Assembly: GCA_963773745.1 (NCBI GenBank)
Contig: CAVZCL010000001.1
Coordinates: 124,001 to 188,000, forward strand
DNA: 64,000 bases
Direction of reading: 5' to 3'
Source of the DNA: UBA5069 sp963773745
Lineage (GTDB): Bacteria; Chloroflexota; Anaerolineae; Caldilineales; Caldilineaceae
Shown: positions 23,949 to 33,997 of the stretch, piece by piece
Layout of the letters: each line of letters opens with the position of its first letter
Position numbering within the stretch: the first letter of the stretch is position 1
Program-made: the position numbers and the translations under genes
Notes under the pieces: generated by a model
The model's input: only the letters and a program-made list of their open reading frames with translations
Databases searched by the model: none
Told to the model about the DNA's origin: nothing

Positions 23949-26606
23949 ATGGCTGCCAAAACCCGGCGCACGCGCCGCAACACCCTCATCGTTGCATTTG
24001 CCGTCACCCTCGCAGTCGCCTGGGCCATTCTCTGGCTGGCGCTCTTTGCCGACCTCCCGCCCGTGCGCGCCGTCACCGAGCGCAGCGTCCGCCCCACCAC
24101 ACAAATTCTCGACCGCAACGGCGTCCTCCTCTACGAAGTGTTGGACCCCAACGCGGGCAAGCAGATCAACCTCTCGCTGGATTCAATCCCGCCTGCCTGT
24201 ATCCAGGCGACGCTTGCCACCGAAGACAAGCGCTTCTACAGGCATTGGGGCGTGGACCCCGTGGCGATCGGGCGCGCCTTCTATCAAAACGTGCGCGCCG
24301 ACGGTTCCATTGTCAGCGGTGGCAGCACAATTACGCAACAGGTGGCGCGCACACTGCTGCTCGAACCCGAAGAGCGCTATACGCAAAGCCTGCGCCGCAA
24401 GCTGCGCGAAGCGTACCTGGCGGTCAAGCTCGAAGCGCGCTTCTCCAAGGACGAAATCCTTGCCCTCTATCTGAACCAAACCTACTACGGCAACTTCGCC
24501 TTCGGCACGGAGGCGGCTGCGCAGATCTTCTTCGGCAAGCCGGCGGCCCAGCTTGCGCGCGGCGAGTGCGCGTTGCTGGCGGGGCTGGGCCAGTACCCCA
24601 CCGGCTACAACCCGCTGATCGAGCCGGAGACCGCCAAGGCGCGCCAGCTGACCGTGTTGCGCCTCATGCGCGAGGCGGGCTTCATTGACGCCTCCGCCGA
24701 GACGGCCATTGCCGCGGAGCCGCTGCGCTATCGCTCCAACCTCTTTGCCATCAAGGCCCCGCACTTCGTCATGTATGTGCAGGATCTGCTCTACAACCGC
24801 CTGGGGCCGGAGAGACTGCGTGAGGGCGGCCTGCGCGTCACCACCACGCTGGACCTGGGCCTGCAGCAGGCCGCCGAGAATGCCGTCGACTACAGGCTCG
24901 ACCTGCTCAACTGCCGCAAGCCCGGCCTCTGCACCCCCACGACAGACCCCAACCGGCGCGTCGACAATGCCGCTGCGGTCGTTCTCGACAGCCATACGGG
25001 CGATATCCTGACCATGGTCGGCAGCCCGGACTACTTTGACGCCTCCATACAGGGCAATGTCAACGCAGCGCTCAGCCTGCGCCAGCCGGGCAGCGCCATC
25101 AAGCCCCTCACCTACGCGGCCGCGCTGGACCCAGGCTGGAGCGCCTCGGCCGGCGTCGAGCCGCTCACGCCGGCGACCATCATCGCCGACCTGCCCACTA
25201 CCTTCTACGTCTCCGACGCCGACGGCGCACGCATGCCCTACACGCCCGTCAACTATGACAGGCGCGCGCACGGCCCGGTGAGCGTGCGCGAGGCGCTGGC
25301 CAACTCCTTCAACGTGCCCGCCGTCAAGGTGATGGACCGCCTTGGCGTCGAAAGCCTCAAGCGCATTGCCGCCGAGGCGGGCATTACCACCTTCACCGGC
25401 GATTTCGGCCTCGCACTGACCCTGGGTGGCGGTGAGCTGCGCTTGCTTGAACTGACGGCCGCGTATGGCATGCTCGATGACGGCCGACGCCTTGACCCGC
25501 GCGCAATCCTCTCGATTGAGGAACTCGGCAGTGACGGCGGCGCAGAGAGCGCACGCACGCTCTTCGCTGCGCCCCAGCCGGCGCCCGGCGCACACGTGAT
25601 CGACCCGCAGACAGCCTGGCTCCTCACCGACATTCTCGACGACGACGTAGCGCGCCTGCCCGCCTTTGGCGGCAACTCCGTGCTCAGCCTGCCCTTCGCC
25701 GCCGCCGCCAAGACCGGCACCACCACCGACTGGCGCGACAACTGGACGCTGGGCTACTCCACAGAGCGTGTGGTGGGCGTGTGGGTGGGCAACGCAGACA
25801 ACACGCCCATGCTCGACGTCAGCGGCATAGACGGTGCGGGGCCAATCTGGCGCGACCTCATGCGCGCTGCGCACCCAACGCCGCCACCGCCTTTCACGCG
25901 GCCCTCGGGGATTGTGGACCTGCTCATCTGCGCGCCCAGCGGCATGGTGGCCACGCGTGACTGTCCGCGCACGCGCATGGAGCACTTTCGCGCCGGCAGC
26001 GAGCCGACAGAACCGGACACGCAGTTTCAGCGTATTGCAATTGATCGCGCAACCGGTATGCGCGCGACCGACGCCACGCCTGCCAACCGCCTCGGCGAGC
26101 GCGTCTTCTGGGAGCTTCCGGCGCAATACCGTGATCTGGATGGTGGCGCAGGGCATCGCGCGCATCCCGCCCGCAGCCGCAGCGCAGCCAGGCAGCATGG
26201 CAGCCACCGCACCATTTGCGATTGGCGCAACGCCCTCGAACGCGGCGGCAGGGCCCCTGCTCCTGCGCGACCCTACCTCGAATACGGCCTTCCGTATTTA
26301 TCCAGGTATGGCGCGTGCCAACCAGCGCCTTGCCGTGGGCGGCCTGGTTGCCGACGGCGTGCCGTGGGCCGAATTGCGCATTGTGGCCGCCGGCCCGGAC
26401 GGAGCGATTGTGCTTGCGGAGGCAACGACAGCGCAAACGTGGCCGGCTGGTGGACGCTGGAACAGGGCGAGTGGCGCTTCCACCTGGAGGGCAGGCGCAC
26501 AACGGGCGCGCCACTGGAGACGAGCAACGATGCGCTGGTGGTAGTGGAGCGCTATATGCCCGACGCAGCCATGGTTGCGCAAGGGGAAGCTGCTACAACG
26601 CCGTAG
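23949..26606 (+). CDS. pbpC: Penicillin-binding protein 1C (two compensating frameshifts)
   Basis: A bifunctional class A PBP of about 885 residues that polymerises glycan and acts on stem peptides. One N-terminal membrane helix precedes the GT51 domain: LATEDKRFYRHWGVDP (Glu ~92), GGSTITQQVAR and LALYLNQTYYGNFAFGTEAA. The transpeptidase motifs are SAIK (Ser ~382), SFN (Ser ~453) and KTGTT (Lys ~588). A PBP1C-type tail (CAPSGMVATRDCP) follows. An extra base near 26136 and a missing base near 26446 put ~103 codons of the C-terminal domain out of frame; the alternative frame reads DPTSNTAFRIYPGMARANQR, clearly real protein. It pairs with the alpha-2-macroglobulin gene downstream, as in E. coli pbpC-yfhM. 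Confidence 0.93.
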   Translation: MAAKTRRTRRNTLIVAFAVTLAVAWAILWLALFADLPPVRAVTERSVRPTTQILDRNGVLLYEVLDPNAGKQINLSLDSIPPACIQATLATEDKRFYRHWGVDPVAIGRAFYQNVRADGSIVSGGSTITQQVARTLLLEPEERYTQSLRRKLREAYLAVKLEARFSKDEILALYLNQTYYGNFAFGTEAAAQIFFGKPAAQLARGECALLAGLGQYPTGYNPLIEPETAKARQLTVLRLMREAGFIDASAETAIAAEPLRYRSNLFAIKAPHFVMYVQDLLYNRLGPERLREGGLRVTTTLDLGLQQAAENAVDYRLDLLNCRKPGLCTPTTDPNRRVDNAAAVVLDSHTGDILTMVGSPDYFDASIQGNVNAALSLRQPGSAIKPLTYAAALDPGWSASAGVEPLTPATIIADLPTTFYVSDADGARMPYTPVNYDRRAHGPVSVREALANSFNVPAVKVMDRLGVESLKRIAAEAGITTFTGDFGLALTLGGGELRLLELTAAYGMLDDGRRLDPRAILSIEELGSDGGAESARTLFAAPQPAPGAHVIDPQTAWLLTDILDDDVARLPAFGGNSVLSLPFAAAAKTGTTTDWRDNWTLGYSTERVVGVWVGNADNTPMLDVSGIDGAGPIWRDLMRAAHPTPPPPFTRPSGIVDLLICAPSGMVATRDCPRTRMEHFRAGSEPTEPDTQFQRIAIDRATGMRATDATPANRLGERVFWELPAQYRDLDGGAGHRAHPARSRSAARQHGSHRTICDWRNALERGGRAPAPARPYLEYGLPYLSRYGACQPAPCRGRPGCRRRAVGRIAHCGRRPGRSDCACGGNDSANVAGWWTLEQGEWRFHLEGRRTTGAPLETSNDALVVVERYMPDAAMVAQGEAATTP

Positions 26607-26625
26607 GTATAGACGTGCCGCTTCC

Positions 26626-26795
26626 CGTAGCGGTGGCGTCGGTGTTGCGTTTCCAAAGTGCGCAGCGCCGTTCGTAGCGGCTGCTTTAGCTGCCGTTCTT
26701 GCCAACCGTGTCGCGTCCTCGAGAACGGCAGCTAAAGCAGCCGCTACGAACGGCGCTGCGCACTTTGGAAACGCAACACCGACGCCACCGCTACG
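26626..26795. repeat. 74-bp perfect inverted repeat (palindrome family 1)
   Basis: Arms 26626-26699 and 26722-26795 are perfect reverse complements around a 22-base spacer. It begins 19 bases after the pbpC stop and ends 88 bases before the alpha-2-macroglobulin start. The inner part (GTAGCGGCTGCTTTAGCTGC and its complement) recurs, altered, at 57387-57448 and 62347-62485. It may end or process the pbpC transcript. Confidence 0.9.
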
Positions 26796-26883
26796 ATGGT
26801 TCACAAAGCATAGGAGCATTTTTACTCCAATCGTTCGTTTCTGAACTCAAGTAATTAGCCTGAGAACAGTTTGAGGGGGGAAC

Positions 26884-29800
26884 ATGTCACAGCGCACAAC
26901 GCAGCACAATCACACGTCTGCCTGGAAATTCATCTCGTTTGCCCTGATTCTCAGCATGCTGCTCTCGGCCGTGCCTGCGCCGGCTATGGCACAGGATGCA
27001 CCCGCCGCACTCGTTGCGCCCCCGGCACTCGTCGGCGTCAGCCCCGCGAGCGGCGCAGCCTGGCAGGGTGAGACTGTTACGTGGACCTTTGACCGTAACG
27101 CCGCCATTGCTGACGCCAGCGTCACGCCCGCGCTCGCGGGCGAGTGGGCCGCGAGCGACAATGTTGTCACCTTTGCGCCCAGCGAAACGCCCGCAGCCGG
27201 TGTTCGCTACAACCTGCGCTTCGACGTGTCGCCCGACATGGCCGACAACCCGCCCCCGGCCGACGCGCCCACGCGCCAAATTCAGCTTGCGCTCATCGGC
27301 GCGACGCCGCTCACGGTCACCTCCACGCAGCCAACCGATGGCGCCACCGAAGTCGGCGTGGAAGGGCGCATTGTCGTCTCCTTCAACTACCCGGTCGTGC
27401 CACTTACCGGGGGTGCGGCCCAGGCCGACCTGCCCCAGCCCCTTACAATTGAGCCGGAACTTGCGGGAACCGGCGAGTGGCTGACGACCTCCATCTATCA
27501 GTTCACACCGGCCACAGGTTTCGCCGGGGCCACCGAATACTCGGTAACTGTGGCGCCGCTGGAGGCAACCAACGGCCTGATGATGGCCGACGGCTTCACA
27601 TTCTCCTTCAGCACCGCCGAGCCAATTGTCAGCGATGTGCAGCCCACGGGCATGAGCGTGCCGCCCGACGCCGCCATCACGCTTTTCTTCAGCCAGCCCA
27701 TGGATCGCGACTCCACCGAAGCCGCCTTCTCCCTCAACGGCGGGGAGACTGGCGCCGTGGAGGGTGCCTTTACGTGGAACGATGCGTCGACAACGCTTAC
27801 CTACACGCCCACCGTAGCGCTTGCGTTCGGCGCGAGCTACGAGGTATTCCTGGATTCCAGCGCGATGCCCGCGAGCCAGTTGGGCTCGTTGCGCGAGGAC
27901 TTCAGCCGCGAATTCCGCGTCGTTCCGCTGCCCGCCGTCGTCACCACCACGCCCGCCAACGGCGCGAGCGGCGTGCTGCCCGACCAGCAAGTAACGATCC
28001 GGTTCGCGTCAACCATGAGCCGCACCACGCTGCTCGACGCCATCACCGTGAGCCCCATGCTGACCACGACGACGGTCTACTCCTACTACAACGAGTGGGA
28101 TGGGCAACTCGTGCTCGAGTGGAACAAGCTGGCCAACACCGATTACACCATAACCATTGGCGGCAGCGCGCAGGACATTTACGGCAATACGCTGGGCGAG
28201 GACTACACGCTCGACTTCACCACGGGCGACTTCTCCCCCTTCGTGCGCGTGGACCTCGAGCAGGTCATCCAATTCACGCCCATTACCACCACCTACGTCA
28301 GCCTCTTCTATCGCAATGTCGATGCGCTCACGACCTCGCTCTATCGTCTGCCGGTTGATGAGTTCATCTACGCCTTCAACGGCCCCAATTCGTGGGAAAT
28401 CTGGCAGAACTACGATCCCGTGGCCGCGGGCGACGAGTTGGTATGGACGCGCACCTACACCACCACCGAGGAGCGCAACGAGAGCTACCAGCGGGTTATG
28501 ACGCTGGACGACAGCGCAACCGACGGTGCGGGCGACCCGTTGAAGCCCGGCATCTACGTGCTGCGCACGCCGCTCCCCAAAACGGCGGATGTGCCCAACA
28601 ACGGGCAGAATGCGCCCGCGTTCGCGCTCAACATCATCGTCATCAGCAACCACAACATCGTCGTCAAGAAGAGCATTGGCGGCGACAGCCTGGCCTGGGT
28701 TACAGACATTCTGAGCGGCAAGCCTGTTGCCGGTGAGACTGTCGATTTCCAGGTGGCGGGCGGCGCTGCGCAGAGTGCGGCGGCAAATGACGACGGCGTC
28801 GCGCAAACAGCGCTGGACTTCTCGCCGGATTCGCAGTGGCTGCCCCTCATTGCCACAGTGGGCGAGCCGGGCGACGACAACTTTGCCATCGCCTCTTCCG
28901 ACTGGAACAAAGGCATCGCCACGTGGGACTTCAACGTCAGTGGCTATACGCAAGAGCCATGGCAGACGATCTTCTACACCGAGCGCCCAATCTACCGCCC
29001 GGGCCAGACGGTCTACTGGAAGGGCATTGTGCGCCAGCTCGTCAACGATACCTACACATTGCCCGAGCCCGGCGAGGCGATGACGATTACCGTCTCCAAC
29101 GACCGCGGCGACACCGTCCACGAGCAGCGCGCCCTCTTCAACGAGAGCGGCACCCTCAACGGCTCGTTCGAGCTCGCGCCCGACGCCACCTCCGGCTACT
29201 ACTACATTCAGGCCGTTCACTATATCAATGAGCTGCAGTCGATCTACGCCGGCACGAGCTTCCAGGTGGCCTCCTACCGCAAGCCCGAGTTCGAGCTTGC
29301 GCTCACGCCGTCGCAGCCCGATTACGTGCAGGGCGACACCATCAGCGTCACCGTGCAGGCCGACTACTTCAGCGGCGGCGCACTGGGCAACGCCCCCCTC
29401 ACCTGGCGCGTCATTGCGCAACCGTGGACCTTTACGTGGGACGATGCCCCCGAGGGACGCTGGTACTCCTTCGAGCCCTTTGACCCCGAGCAGGAGAACT
29501 ATGACCCCTACGCCGGCTCCTTCTTCAACGGCCTCGTCAAGGAAGGTGAAGGCACAACCAATGCCGACGGCTCCTTCACGCTGAAGCTGCCCGCCGACCT
29601 CGCCGGCGCACGCCAGAGCCAGCAGTGGACTGTGGACGTGACAGTGCAGAGCCCCACCAACCAGTTTGTCAACGGCTTCGTGGCCTTCCCCATTCACCTG
29701 GGCGACTTTTACGTTGGCCTAAGCCCGCAGAACTACGTGAGCGAAGTGGGCAGCGAAAGCACGGTTGACTTGGTGACCATCGCCCCCACCGGCAAGCCCG

Positions 29801-32800
29801 TAGGCGGTGTCGATCTCGAGGTGACCGCCTACGAGTACCGCTGGAACAGCGTGCAGGAGAAGAGCGCCAACGGCCGCTTTGCCTGGACGACCAGCGTTGA
29901 GCGCGTGCCTGTGGCCACCGATCGCGTCCGCACCGACCAACAGGGCAGCGCCACCTTCACCTGGACGCCAAGCCGGGGCGGCCAATACCAGATTGTGGCA
30001 CAGGGTGTGGACAGCAACGACAACGCCATCAGCAGCGCCGTCTTCATGTGGGTGAGTGACCCCGATCCCACGAGCGCAGCCGCATGGCGGCGCGACAACA
30101 ACGATCGCATTGAGATTGTTGCCGACAAGAAGACCTACATCCCGGGCGACACGGCGCGCATTCTGGTGCCAAACCCCTTCGAGGGCGAAGTCACGGCGCT
30201 GGTGACCTACGAGCGCAACGGGGTTGACGAGGCGCAGGTCGTCACGCTGCGTGGCTCCAGCCCCACAATCGAAGTGCCGGTCACCGTCGCAAGCATCCCG
30301 AACTTCTTCGTCAGTGTGGTGCTCGTCAAGGGTATTGACGAAGGCAACCCAACGCCTGCCATTCGCGTCGGCCTTGTCCAGCTGAATGTGGCAACCGACT
30401 CCAAGGCGCTGGCAATTGACGTGCGCACAAGCGCCGGTGCGGAGAATCCTGTGGCCGCACCTGGTCAGGAGATCACATGGACGCTGACTGTGCGCGACAG
30501 CGCAGGCAACACCGTGCCCAACGCTGAGGTGAGCGTCGCCATCATCGACAAGGCGCTCCTTGGCCTGGCGGACACCTACAACGACTCGCTGCTGGATCTC
30601 TTCTGGCGGCAGCGGCCGCTGGGCGTCACCACCGGCGCAACGCTCATCATTAACCGCGACCGCGTCTCGCAGCAGTTGAGCGAGGGCGCCAAGGGTGGCG
30701 GCGGCGGGGACGGCGGGGGCGGCATTGACGTGCGTGAGGACTTCCCCGACACCGCCTTCTGGCGCGCTGATCTGGTGAGCGATGCGGACGGCACCATTGA
30801 GTTCGCGCTGGTGATGCCTGACAGCCTGACCACATGGCGAATGACGGCGCGCGCAATCACCAACGAGACCCTTGTGGGCGACCAGACCTTCGATCTCGTC
30901 GTCACCAAGGAACTGCAGGTGCGGCCGCTGCTGCCCCGTTTCTTCACCGCGGGCGATCGCTCCCACATAGGCGCGGCTGTCGTCAACACGGCCGACAGCG
31001 ACATTGTGGATGGTGCATTCAGCTTTGCAATCGAAGGCGCAGCTGTAGAAGGCGACACCGAAGCTGCGCTCAACCTCGCCGCCGGCGCCACCACCAGCTT
31101 CAACTTCCCCGTCACCATTAGCGGCGCAACCGATGCCGTCACCGTGACGATGACCGCCGACGGCGGCGACCTGACCGATGCCGTGCGCATCGTTGTGCCG
31201 GTCAACCGCTACCAGATGCCCGAAGTCGTTGCCACCTCCGGCCAGGTGGATGGCCTTGAGGCCGTCGAATCCATCCTCGTGCCCGATGAGGCGACTGGCG
31301 ACGGTGCGCTGCTCGTCCAGATTGAGCCGAGCCTCGCCGCAGGTATGCTGGGCGCGCTGGGCTATCTTGAGCACTATCCCTATGAGTGCAACGAGCAGAC
31401 GGTCAGCCGATTCCTGCCCAACCTCTTCACCGTGCGTGCCCTGCGCTCACTTGGGATTGATGACCAGGCGCTCGAGACCAACCTCGCCTACCAGTTGGGC
31501 ATTGGCGTGCAGCGGCTGGTCAATCGCCAGAATCTCGACGGCGGCTGGGGCTACTGGCCCAATGAGCAGAGCAATCCCTTCATCACCGCCTACGTGCTCT
31601 GGGGTCTCGAGAGCGCGACGACCATGGACTTCACCGTGCCGCCGTCGGTGCTCGATCGCGGCGTCAGCTATCTCAACGCCCAGTTCGTCGCACCGACCGA
31701 CGTGAAGGCGGCTGACAATTGGGAACTCAACCAGATGGCCTTCATTCACTTTGTGCTGGCCGAAATGGGCGAGGCAGACCCGGGACGCATGAGCACGCTC
31801 TATGACGTGCGCGAGCGGCTCGACCACTATGGACGCGCCTTTCTGGCCATGGCTATGTATATGGCGCAGCCCGACGATGAGCGTGTGACGACGCTGATGG
31901 ATGATCTGGCGGGCGCGGCTTCGCTCTCGGCCACGGGCGCATGGTGGCAGGAAGAGAACGCCGACTGGCAGACGCTCAACACCGACGTCCGCAGCACGGC
32001 CATCATTCTCGAGGCCTTCACACGCATCAATCCCGAGAACCCACTGTTGCCCAACGTCGTGCGCTGGCTCATGCAGGCGCGCGAGGCGGGCACGTGGAGC
32101 AACACGCAGGAGAACGCCTGGTCCATCATCGCGCTGACCGACTGGATGGAGACCACGGGCGAGCTTGAAGCCGACTACACGTGGGATGTCACCCTCAATG
32201 GTGACCAACTGGACACCGGTGCCGTAGATGCCTCCAACCTGGCCGCACCCACCACGTTGCGGACGGCCGTGGCCGACCTGCTGCGCGACGAGGCCAACAC
32301 ACTGCGCATTGCGCGCAGCAACGAGAGCGGCAAGCTCTACTATACGGCACACCTGCAGTACTTCCTCGATGCGCTTGCCGTCGCCCCCGCCAATCGTGGC
32401 ATCGTCGTCGACCGCCAGTTCAGCGTCAATGGCGAGCCGGTGAGCAGCGCCAGGGTTGGCGACATCATCAGCGCCACCGTCACCGTGATTGCGCCGACAA
32501 GCCTCTTCCAGTTGCGCGTCGATTCGCCGATTCCGGCCGGGGCCGAGGTGATTGACCCGAACCTGGACAATGCGCCGCAGTTCGATGAGTTCGGCCAGCC
32601 CGTGCAACGCTGGGACTGGCTCGCGTGGAACCCGACATACAAGGATTTCCGCGACGACCGCGTGGCGCTCTTCTCGAGCTATGTCCCAGCCGGCACCTAC
32701 CAGTACACCTTCCGGTTGCGTGCCACAGTGCCGGGCGAATACCGTGTGCTGCCCACCTATGCTGAAATGATGTACTTTACGGAGGTGTGGGGGCGCAGCG

Positions 32801-32829
32801 CAGGCTCGCTCTTCACAATCACCGAGTAA
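26884..32829 (+). CDS. Bacterial alpha-2-macroglobulin family protein
   Basis: A 1981-residue secreted protein. A Sec signal peptide ends near AMA-QDA, without a lipobox. Tandem Ig-like/SbsA-type modules (e.g. STQPTDGATEVGVEGRIVVS) fill the first ~450 residues, then macroglobulin domains, a Gly-rich linker (~1265-1280) and VREDFPDTAFW leading to the thioester domain. The motif YPYECNEQ gives Cys ~1502 and Gln ~1505 for the internal thioester. These proteins trap proteases that attack the envelope and often partner with PBP1C, which lies directly upstream. The start at 26884 follows GAGGGGGG. It is longer than E. coli YfhM (about 1650 residues) because of the extra N-terminal modules. Confidence 0.95.
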   Translation: MSQRTTQHNHTSAWKFISFALILSMLLSAVPAPAMAQDAPAALVAPPALVGVSPASGAAWQGETVTWTFDRNAAIADASVTPALAGEWAASDNVVTFAPSETPAAGVRYNLRFDVSPDMADNPPPADAPTRQIQLALIGATPLTVTSTQPTDGATEVGVEGRIVVSFNYPVVPLTGGAAQADLPQPLTIEPELAGTGEWLTTSIYQFTPATGFAGATEYSVTVAPLEATNGLMMADGFTFSFSTAEPIVSDVQPTGMSVPPDAAITLFFSQPMDRDSTEAAFSLNGGETGAVEGAFTWNDASTTLTYTPTVALAFGASYEVFLDSSAMPASQLGSLREDFSREFRVVPLPAVVTTTPANGASGVLPDQQVTIRFASTMSRTTLLDAITVSPMLTTTTVYSYYNEWDGQLVLEWNKLANTDYTITIGGSAQDIYGNTLGEDYTLDFTTGDFSPFVRVDLEQVIQFTPITTTYVSLFYRNVDALTTSLYRLPVDEFIYAFNGPNSWEIWQNYDPVAAGDELVWTRTYTTTEERNESYQRVMTLDDSATDGAGDPLKPGIYVLRTPLPKTADVPNNGQNAPAFALNIIVISNHNIVVKKSIGGDSLAWVTDILSGKPVAGETVDFQVAGGAAQSAAANDDGVAQTALDFSPDSQWLPLIATVGEPGDDNFAIASSDWNKGIATWDFNVSGYTQEPWQTIFYTERPIYRPGQTVYWKGIVRQLVNDTYTLPEPGEAMTITVSNDRGDTVHEQRALFNESGTLNGSFELAPDATSGYYYIQAVHYINELQSIYAGTSFQVASYRKPEFELALTPSQPDYVQGDTISVTVQADYFSGGALGNAPLTWRVIAQPWTFTWDDAPEGRWYSFEPFDPEQENYDPYAGSFFNGLVKEGEGTTNADGSFTLKLPADLAGARQSQQWTVDVTVQSPTNQFVNGFVAFPIHLGDFYVGLSPQNYVSEVGSESTVDLVTIAPTGKPVGGVDLEVTAYEYRWNSVQEKSANGRFAWTTSVERVPVATDRVRTDQQGSATFTWTPSRGGQYQIVAQGVDSNDNAISSAVFMWVSDPDPTSAAAWRRDNNDRIEIVADKKTYIPGDTARILVPNPFEGEVTALVTYERNGVDEAQVVTLRGSSPTIEVPVTVASIPNFFVSVVLVKGIDEGNPTPAIRVGLVQLNVATDSKALAIDVRTSAGAENPVAAPGQEITWTLTVRDSAGNTVPNAEVSVAIIDKALLGLADTYNDSLLDLFWRQRPLGVTTGATLIINRDRVSQQLSEGAKGGGGGDGGGGIDVREDFPDTAFWRADLVSDADGTIEFALVMPDSLTTWRMTARAITNETLVGDQTFDLVVTKELQVRPLLPRFFTAGDRSHIGAAVVNTADSDIVDGAFSFAIEGAAVEGDTEAALNLAAGATTSFNFPVTISGATDAVTVTMTADGGDLTDAVRIVVPVNRYQMPEVVATSGQVDGLEAVESILVPDEATGDGALLVQIEPSLAAGMLGALGYLEHYPYECNEQTVSRFLPNLFTVRALRSLGIDDQALETNLAYQLGIGVQRLVNRQNLDGGWGYWPNEQSNPFITAYVLWGLESATTMDFTVPPSVLDRGVSYLNAQFVAPTDVKAADNWELNQMAFIHFVLAEMGEADPGRMSTLYDVRERLDHYGRAFLAMAMYMAQPDDERVTTLMDDLAGAASLSATGAWWQEENADWQTLNTDVRSTAIILEAFTRINPENPLLPNVVRWLMQAREAGTWSNTQENAWSIIALTDWMETTGELEADYTWDVTLNGDQLDTGAVDASNLAAPTTLRTAVADLLRDEANTLRIARSNESGKLYYTAHLQYFLDALAVAPANRGIVVDRQFSVNGEPVSSARVGDIISATVTVIAPTSLFQLRVDSPIPAGAEVIDPNLDNAPQFDEFGQPVQRWDWLAWNPTYKDFRDDRVALFSSYVPAGTYQYTFRLRATVPGEYRVLPTYAEMMYFTEVWGRSAGSLFTITE

Positions 32830-32850
32830 CAGAGTCGTGGTGCCAGAGTA

Positions 32851-32906
32851 AACGTCAAAGCATGGGGCCGGATTCGACATCGAATCCGGCCCCATGCTTT
32901 GACGTT
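32851..32906. terminator. 26-bp perfect hairpin after the alpha-2-macroglobulin gene
   Basis: Arms 32851-32876 and 32881-32906 pair perfectly around a four-base loop, 21 bases after the stop codon at 32829. There is no strong T run, so it may act as a processing or REP-like element as well as a terminator. Confidence 0.65.
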
Positions 32907-33000
32907 GCACACGCTTTCGTTTTTGCAGCGGATGGCTGGAAGCCCCCGCTGCGAAACCCTTCTGAACAAGAAACGGGTGGGGTGCACAACGCCCGTGCGC

Positions 33001-33006
33001 TATACT
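33001..33006 (+). promoter_or_regulatory. -10 element of a probably leaderless transcript
   Basis: TATACT ends seven bases before the ATG at 33014, so transcription would begin at or next to the start codon. No Shine-Dalgarno sequence is present. No clear -35 was seen. Confidence 0.5.
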
Positions 33007-33013
33007 AACCGGC

Positions 33014-33997
33014 ATGTCCACCACGCCATCCGCCATACCCGCTGCCGCAACGCCGGCGCACCAGCCGCACACCGCCATGGGGCCCGCCGAATGGGCGCAA
33101 CTCATTCTGCTCGCCACGCTGTGGGGCGGTTCATTCTTCTTCAACCAGATTGCGTTGCGCCATTTGCCCCCCTTCACCATCATGCTGGGGCGCGCGCTGC
33201 TGGCGGCCGTGGCGCTCAACATCGTCCTGCGCATTGGCGGCCTGTCGCTGCCCCGCACGTGGCGCGCCTGGCTCCCTTTCATCTTCATGGGCGCATTCAA
33301 CAGCGCCATCCCCCAAACGCTGATCCTGTGGGGCCAAACGCAAATTCCCAGCGGCCTCGCTTCCATTCTCAACGCCACAACGCCCTTGTTCACTGTGCTG
33401 CTGGCGCACATCGTGACCCGTGACGAAAAACTGACGCCGGGCAAGATTGCCGGCGTGCTGCTTGGCCTCGCAGGCGTCGCCATCATGATTGGCCCGGGTG
33501 CGCTGCAGGGGCTTTCGCTCAATCTTGTCGGCGAAATTGCCATCCTCGGCGCAGCGCTCTCTTATGCCGTTGCCGTTATCTTCAGCCGGCGCTTCCGTGC
33601 CGTTTCGCCGTACGTCACCTCTGCGGGGCAGCTTACGGCGGCGGCGATCATCGTTCTGCCCTTTGCGCTCATCGTCGACAAGCCGTGGACGCTGCCACCG
33701 CCCTCGCCGGCTACGTGGGGTGCGATTGGCGCGTTGGCGTTCATCAGCACTGCCTTCGCCTACATCATCTACTTCCGTCTGGTCGCGTCCGCAGGCTCCA
33801 CGAACGCCTCACTCGTCACCCTGCTGGTGCCTGCAAGCGCGATTCTGCTCGGCGCGCTCTTCCTCAATGAGCGCCTCCACCCCACCGATTTTGTCGGCAT
33901 GGCCTGCATTGCGCTGGGCCTGCTGACAATTGACGGCCGCTTCATCCGCCGCGTAATGGCGCGGCCGGCGCCGGCGCTTACGTCACAGGAACCGTAA
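33014..33997 (+). CDS. EamA/DMT-family transporter
   Basis: A 327-residue membrane protein with ten hydrophobic helices in two EamA repeats. The first has LLATLWGGSFFFNQIALRHL and the second ILGAALSYAVAVIFSRRF, with the end-of-repeat LFLNERLHPTDFVGMACIAL. This drug/metabolite family exports amino acids or other small metabolites; the substrate is not readable. Its stop codon overlaps the start of the Ada-domain gene by one base. Confidence 0.93.
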   Translation: MSTTPSAIPAAATPAHQPHTAMGPAEWAQLILLATLWGGSFFFNQIALRHLPPFTIMLGRALLAAVALNIVLRIGGLSLPRTWRAWLPFIFMGAFNSAIPQTLILWGQTQIPSGLASILNATTPLFTVLLAHIVTRDEKLTPGKIAGVLLGLAGVAIMIGPGALQGLSLNLVGEIAILGAALSYAVAVIFSRRFRAVSPYVTSAGQLTAAAIIVLPFALIVDKPWTLPPPSPATWGAIGALAFISTAFAYIIYFRLVASAGSTNASLVTLLVPASAILLGALFLNERLHPTDFVGMACIALGLLTIDGRFIRRVMARPAPALTSQEP

